Shown piece by piece: positions 5,027 to 8,740 of a stretch of DNA of 8,740 nt. The DNA comes from Rikenellaceae bacterium (GTDB lineage Bacteria; Bacteroidota; Bacteroidia; Bacteroidales; UBA932), in contig CAAGMI010000233.1 in assembly GCA_900771005.1 (NCBI GenBank), positions 1-8,740 on the forward strand, in the 5' to 3' direction. Below the pieces are notes generated by a model. The model worked only from the letters and a program-made list of their open reading frames with translations. It searched no databases and had not been told where the DNA came from. The position numbers and the translations under genes were made by a program. The first letter of the stretch is position 1. Each line of letters starts with the position of its first letter.

Positions 5027-5302
5027 ATGTATAGCATAAGCTTCACCAATCGGTTTAAGAAGGATTTGAAACTCTGTCAGAAACGGGGGTTGGATCTATC
5101 TCATATTCAGGAAGCCATAAGCATCCTTGCTGAAGCAGGGTCTCTCCCTGATCAATATCGGCCGCATAAACTCAGCGGGAAGTTCACAGGTCAATGGGAA
5201 TGCCACATTGAACCGGATTGGTTGATGGTCTGGGAGCAGAATGACAAGGAATTGAATCTGCTGTTTCTTTATACAGGTACTCATTCCGACTTGTTCAGAT
5301 AA
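5027..5302 (+). CDS. YafQ-family mRNA interferase toxin
   Basis: This 91-residue ribosome-dependent endoribonuclease toxin of the RelE/YafQ fold cuts mRNA during translation. It starts one base after the antitoxin stop, which is typical of a coupled pair. The hallmark block YRPHKLSG (44-51), WECHIEPDWLMVW (57-69) and TGTHSDLF (83-90) is intact. By alignment from memory to E. coli YafQ, H47, H60, D64, W65, H86 and F90 correspond to the catalytic or mRNA-binding H50, H63, D67, W68, H87 and F91. The residue matching R83 of YafQ (usually Arg before TGTHSDLF) is Tyr82 here, which could lower or alter activity. Full length, no frameshift. Confidence 0.9.
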   Translation: MYSISFTNRFKKDLKLCQKRGLDLSHIQEAISILAEAGSLPDQYRPHKLSGKFTGQWECHIEPDWLMVWEQNDKELNLLFLYTGTHSDLFR

Positions 5303-5513
5303 AAGGCCTCACTGTATAATTTTGTGGCTAACATTTGGCAAACATTTCTCGGATATATCTTTACAGGAGAGTCCTGGAATTTACGAGCACATAAAAGCCA
5401 AAATACAAACCCAATCTCCTATAAATAAACAAGTTACACAGTTGAATCCCATCAAGTAAAATCCAGTAAAAACAAGGCATTTACCGACATCCTTCCGTTC
5501 TGTAGGAGTCACC
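5303..5513. other. noncoding spacer between toxin and terminator
   Basis: AT-rich stretch with stops in all frames and no credible gene, RNA or repeat. It contains only short repeated words (ACATTT near 5332 and 5342, AGTAAAA at 5455 and 5465). Confidence 0.5.
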
Positions 5514-5514
5514 A

Positions 5515-5553
5515 AAATCGCTAATTAGCTAATTTATAGTTAGTTAGCGATTT
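5515..5553. terminator. bidirectional terminator between convergent toxin and ADP-ribosylglycohydrolase genes
   Basis: AAATCGCTAA (5515-5524) pairs perfectly with TTAGCGATTT (5544-5553), and the stem can extend inward by about four weaker pairs. TTTCTT follows on the plus strand and TTTT on the minus strand. It lies about 65 bases past the stop of the minus-strand hydrolase and about 210 past the plus-strand toxin, so it can serve both. Confidence 0.65.
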
Positions 5554-5617
5554 CTTATTGAAATTTGCACCACAAATACACCACCAAATTCATCCAGTTC
5601 TACACGTTGGCAGTAAT

Positions 5618-7135
5618 CTATTCAGGAACAGAGTCTTCGTAAACTATTACTTTCTGGACATTGACAGGATATTCAGAATCAGGGTTCAACAGCCTAAGGG
5701 ACACCCTGTGTTCTCCGTTTTCAAGACCATATTTGTAGAAGACATCCAGTTTGCGCAATCTGTAATCGGCAGGCATCTCAACCACTTCGACAACACCTCC
5801 GTCAAGGGAGACCTCGATCATGGCAGAATAGTCATCATCGTCTTTGCCGGTATTCAGGACCTTCCCTTTGATTACAAAAGCGGATCCGTCAAAAATAAAG
5901 CTGAGACTGTCTTTCAGGACTGCATCGATGGCTATCTGTTCTTTCAGCCTGATACCCTCGAAAGACTGTTCGTATTGAACAGGTGACGGGGCTTTTATTT
6001 TAATCGCTACTCTTCCAGATTCCGTGCAGGATTCAGCGCCGAGCGCATCCTTCAACAATTTCAGATTTTCCCTGCAAACATCGTTCAGGCTCAAGGATGT
6101 ATAAGGGAAAGGGATGTCGGATATCAGTTCCGCACTCTTGCGAAAATCATCCGGAATTGCTTCATATCCATATATCACGCCCAATATTCCGGCAGCGGTT
6201 GCAGGGTTGCAGTCGGAATCCTGGCCACAACGTGTCGCAATCTCCATAGTATCCAGGAATTTTCCTCTTCCATACAGAAGACCGATGACAACATATGCGG
6301 CATTGATAGTCGCATCTATGTCAAAATCATCCCAGACACCATCAGGGCAACCGATATCGAAGCTGTATTTCTCCTGCACCATATCCCAGCATTCTTTCCA
6401 GTCCTCAGGATGTCTGCGGTGGAACTGCAATACATCATCTATGCAGCTGCGGAATCCTGTTCCCTCAGGAATCATACACGCAGCTTTTCTGATGATTTTT
6501 TCCACATCATCATAAACATATGCGTAAGAATACATCGAGGCAGTGAACACTCCCCCATACCATCCGTCTCCGTAGTTCATTATGTGACCTATGTTATCGC
6601 AGAAAAGGGCTGCCAAGTCCGGCCTCCCGGGAGTCAGCATCCCTATGAAATCAGATTCTATTTGGAAATCAATGTCATCGGCATGCGGATTATTCTTCCA
6701 GAAACCGGATTCAGGAGCCTTGCATCCATGCAGAATATTGTATCGGGCCGCCTGGTTGGCATGCCATAGAAAATATGGAGCATTGGCGAATTTTTCAGCA
6801 TAAAGTTCCTGCCCGGCATCGACACCATGCTCTGCCATCACCTCCAGGAAGGTCAGATCCATATACACGTCATCATAAAGCCCCGGGCGATTGACAAACA
6901 TATCGTAAATGTATTCGTCGTACCATTCCAGTGATAACGAATCCGGGAGGGTCCGTCCTTTGAACTTAAACTCAGTAGGTCCTCCATACGTACACCCTAT
7001 GGTTTGCGCGTACCAGCCGCCGCGTATTTTATCCATCAAAGCTGCGTCATCCAGAGTTACAGTCCTAATGCAGGACGAAAGGATTGCCGTCAAGAAAACA
7101 AGAGCGAGTGATTTCCTAAACATATACTTTTGCAT
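5618..7135 (-). CDS. ADP-ribosylglycohydrolase family lipoprotein
   Basis: This 505-residue exported protein belongs to the ADP-ribosyl-glycohydrolase (ARH, PF03747-type) superfamily, whose enzymes remove ADP-ribose from proteins or related substrates using two metal ions. Residues 1-22 form a lipoprotein signal with lipobox LSSC (C22). The ARH fold spans about 30-350: GGWYAQTIGCTYGGPTEFKF (39-58), the metal-binding DDVYMD (88-93), GDGWYGGVFTAS (189-200), DIDATINAAY (272-281) and GQDSDCNPATAAGILG (304-319), which matches the family's GQDTDSN-type signature. A C-terminal region (about 375-505) looks like a beta-rich accessory domain, as in some Bacteroidetes members. The substrate is unknown, and export suggests an external glycoside or nucleoside-sugar rather than a cytoplasmic protein. 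It stands alone, convergent with the toxin-antitoxin pair. Confidence 0.88.
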   Translation of the reverse strand: MQKYMFRKSLALVFLTAILSSCIRTVTLDDAALMDKIRGGWYAQTIGCTYGGPTEFKFKGRTLPDSLSLEWYDEYIYDMFVNRPGLYDDVYMDLTFLEVMAEHGVDAGQELYAEKFANAPYFLWHANQAARYNILHGCKAPESGFWKNNPHADDIDFQIESDFIGMLTPGRPDLAALFCDNIGHIMNYGDGWYGGVFTASMYSYAYVYDDVEKIIRKAACMIPEGTGFRSCIDDVLQFHRRHPEDWKECWDMVQEKYSFDIGCPDGVWDDFDIDATINAAYVVIGLLYGRGKFLDTMEIATRCGQDSDCNPATAAGILGVIYGYEAIPDDFRKSAELISDIPFPYTSLSLNDVCRENLKLLKDALGAESCTESGRVAIKIKAPSPVQYEQSFEGIRLKEQIAIDAVLKDSLSFIFDGSAFVIKGKVLNTGKDDDDYSAMIEVSLDGGVVEVVEMPADYRLRKLDVFYKYGLENGEHRVSLRLLNPDSEYPVNVQKVIVYEDSVPE

Positions 7136-7215
7136 TTCTTAAAATCTTTGCCGCTTTACAGCAAGCGAAGTAATTCAAAGTTCGAGGTGCAATTTAGTGA
7201 TATTAACTCGTTTTA

Positions 7216-7249
7216 CGAAAAACCGCATCCTGGCATCTGTGATGCGGTT
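7216..7249 (-). terminator. minus-strand Rho-independent terminator without a visible gene
   Basis: AACCGCATC (7221-7229) pairs with GATGCGGTT (7241-7249) around an 11-base loop. On the minus strand the stem runs straight into TTTTTCG, a good terminator tail, while on the plus strand no T-run follows. The minus-strand gene it should serve would lie to the right, where only the insertion sequence is seen. Confidence 0.6.
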
Positions 7250-7468
7250 AATAGTATAGCAAAAAGATTAGTATCTTTACAATAAATTAATTCACACAAC
7301 TTAAAAACAATACTTCGTTAAAAATTTAAAAACTATATAATTTTCAATCGTTTACAATACAATAGCCCGTCAGAGGGTGCTCTGTAGCACCTCTTGAACG
7401 GCATAGAACAAGAGCCGAAATAAATGTTAAAAAATCGCGAAAATAATGCCTGAAAAATTTGGATAAGT
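7250..7468. other. AT-rich spacer holding the undefined left end of the insertion sequence
   Basis: No credible gene is present. A compact hairpin (arms AGAGGGTGCT and AGCACCTCT, 7372-7394, with one bulged base) stands out, with no T-run on either side. The left terminal repeat of the IS must lie in or near this stretch, but cannot be located without the right end, which is outside the window. Confidence 0.4.
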
Positions 7469-7529
7469 GCTTGATAATCACTAACTTAGAGTTTACCAAG
7501 ACAACAAGTTAGCATGACGATTATCAAGC
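7469..7529 (+). promoter_or_regulatory. long imperfect stem-loop enclosing the transposase start codon
   Basis: GCTTGATAATC (7469-7479) pairs with GATTATCAAGC (7519-7529), and CTAACTT (7481-7487) with AAGTTAG (7506-7512). The internal loop is 1 base on one side and 6 on the other (CATGAC, holding the ATG at 7514-7516), and the terminal loop is 18 bases. In a transcript reading in from outside, the start codon would be trapped, as known for several insertion sequences that avoid activation by read-through. Confidence 0.6.
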
Positions 7530-8740
7530 CCCTTACCCAGCTCAGAGAGATCGTTTCGAAGGCTCTCTCCGGCCAGACAAATTTAGGCAAATCTTTTCGA
7601 ACTTTCTTCATCGAGACCATGGAACTTTTCCTTACACATAAAGGACGACTCAACTTCACCACTATGGCGAAGCTCGGCAAGTCGTGTGAGAGCAGGTTCC
7701 GTCAGAACTTCAAGAAGTCTTTCGACTGGCTTTCGTTCAACAAGTCTTTCCTCGAACCGACGAAGGGACACCGCATTGCAATAGCCATCGATCCCTGCTT
7801 CATATCCAAGTCCGGCAAGAAGACTCCGGGAATGGACTGGTTCTGGTCCGGTTGTGCAGCTGCCATGAAGAAGGGCCTTGAGATACTTGGCATCTCCATC
7901 GTGGATGCTGATGTCAAGGACGCAGTGTTCCTCAAAGCGGAACAGACCTTCACCGAGAAGCAGCGCGGGCGCAAGCCCCGCTCCACCTGGGGAATGAAGG
8001 ATCCTGATTCTCTTACCGGCTGGTATCTCCGTATGCTTCAACATAACTGCAAGCAACTGTTATCCATCTGCAATCTCATTGTGGCAGACGCCTACTTCTC
8101 AAAGGAGAGCTTCGTCACCGGAGTGAAGTCCTTAGGCTTCAATCTTATCAGCCGCTTCCGTGATGATGTCAACCTGAAGTATCTCTATCGTGGTCCCAAG
8201 GCTCACAAGAGAGGCAGGCCCCAGAAGTTCTCGGGTAAAGTCGATGTCAATAATCTTGACATGACCGTCTTCAAAGAGGACTACTGCGTCGACGGCAAAC
8301 TCGTCTACAAGATGTACTGGGCCGACGTATGGGCAGTAAGCCTTGAACGTGAAGTTCGCGTTGTCATCGTCGATTATCTTGATACCGAGAAGAAGCGTCA
8401 GACCAGGAAGTCTTTCTTCTGTACAGACCTCTCGATGTCCGCCCGTGATATATTCGACCTTTACAGGACGAGGTTCCAGATCGAGTTTGTCTTCCGCGAT
8501 GCGAAGCAGTTCACAGGCCTCACTCACTGTCAGGCTCGCAACAAGGAAGCACTTGCGTTCGCCTTCAACATGTCACTCTCTTCCATCAACGTTGCGAGGG
8601 CTTATGCCAGGCAGGAAAACGTCAATCTTTCCGTCGGATCGACAAAAACCCTGCTACACAATGCTGCAATGGTGGATCGATTTATTGCAATGTCCGGTAA
8701 ACGCCCGAACATGCGATTAAATAACACTGATTTCAAAGAA
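7514..8740 (+). CDS. IS4-family DDE transposase (3' end beyond window)
   Basis: An open frame runs from ATG 7514 to the last base (409 codons, no stop), so the C-terminus is missing. It carries out cut-and-paste transposition of the element. The acidic triad is visible: D93 in AIAIDPCF, D192 in LIVADAYFSKE, and E324 inside the IS4 signature Y(2)R(3)E(6)K, here Y317, R320, E324 and K331 in YRTRFQIEFVFRDAK. A basic segment HKRGRPQKF (231-239) lies in the insertion between the second D and the E. The frame is intact and nearly full length for the family, so the copy may be active. Translation starts inside the leader stem-loop, and there is no strong ribosome binding site. Confidence 0.9.
   Translation, partial: MTIIKPLTQLREIVSKALSGQTNLGKSFRTFFIETMELFLTHKGRLNFTTMAKLGKSCESRFRQNFKKSFDWLSFNKSFLEPTKGHRIAIAIDPCFISKSGKKTPGMDWFWSGCAAAMKKGLEILGISIVDADVKDAVFLKAEQTFTEKQRGRKPRSTWGMKDPDSLTGWYLRMLQHNCKQLLSICNLIVADAYFSKESFVTGVKSLGFNLISRFRDDVNLKYLYRGPKAHKRGRPQKFSGKVDVNNLDMTVFKEDYCVDGKLVYKMYWADVWAVSLEREVRVVIVDYLDTEKKRQTRKSFFCTDLSMSARDIFDLYRTRFQIEFVFRDAKQFTGLTHCQARNKEALAFAFNMSLSSINVARAYARQENVNLSVGSTKTLLHNAAMVDRFIAMSGKRPNMRLNNTDFKE

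Larger units (their letters stand above)
7469..8740 (+). mobile_element. IS4-family insertion sequence, right part cut off by window end
   Basis: Defined by the transposase gene and its leader hairpin. The left boundary lies somewhere between about 7250 and 7469 and no terminal inverted repeat or target duplication can be fixed. The right end is beyond the window. Confidence 0.65.

Noticed and set aside
7372..7394. Hairpin AGAGGGTGCT / AGCACCTCT as a terminator or IS end
   Set aside because: No T-run on either strand and no evidence that it is a terminal repeat.
7486..8720. Several open frames opposite or within the transposase region
   Set aside because: They are shadows of the single plus-strand transposase frame from 7514, which carries the DDE and YREK motifs.
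1..8740. CRISPR array, tRNA or rRNA genes
   Set aside because: No regularly spaced repeats, cloverleaf or rRNA-like sequence was seen on either strand.

Overview
The window looks like a chromosomal segment of a Bacteroidales bacterium, probably gut-associated. The support is a SAM-like (Bacteroidetes-type) tyrosine recombinase, Bacteroides-style promoters (-7 motif TAnnTTTG), weak or absent Shine-Dalgarno sites, a Bacteroidetes-type lipoprotein ADP-ribosylglycohydrolase and an IS4-type transposase. The exact genus cannot be told.

Positions ~67-4416 hold a compact integrated element of about 4.34 kb. All six of its genes are on the minus strand, in two clusters: integrase - 66-aa protein - unknown 266-aa protein, then a hairpin terminator, then an excisionase-like HTH protein - unknown 182-aa protein - filamentous-phage-like (G2P/gene II-X) replication initiator. 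No capsid, coat, packaging or relaxase gene is recognisable. The likely lifestyle is to excise as a circle, replicate by rolling circle and reintegrate, as a plasmid-like mini-element or phage satellite might.

The most striking feature is compositional. Reading every base, I find no CG dinucleotide from 68 to 4453 (about 4.39 kb), although GC dinucleotides, G and C are plentiful. All of the roughly 70 arginine codons in the six genes are therefore AGA or AGG, and eight sense codons are never used. CpG returns at once on both sides, so the CpG-free block coincides with the mobile element. The element also carries an 18-bp direct repeat just upstream of both int and rep, a perfect 10-bp hairpin in front of rep, and a 13-bp inverted repeat over the promoter and start of the HTH gene.

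The element appears to have entered the 3' end of a plus-strand host gene (tail at 1-96). A short shared core GATATTT at 67-73 and 4410-4416 would restore a host C-terminus ending in ISSK-stop, followed by a terminator at 4464-4492. Host sequence then continues: a GC-rich intergenic repeat (~4500-4680), a YafQ-family toxin-antitoxin pair (4810-5302), about 300 bp of noncoding DNA with a bidirectional terminator, a minus-strand lipoprotein of the ADP-ribosylglycohydrolase family (5618-7135), and an IS4-family insertion sequence entering from the right (transposase from 7514, cut off by the window end). The toxin-antitoxin pair, ADP-ribosylglycohydrolase and IS show no functional link to the CpG-free element beyond adjacency.
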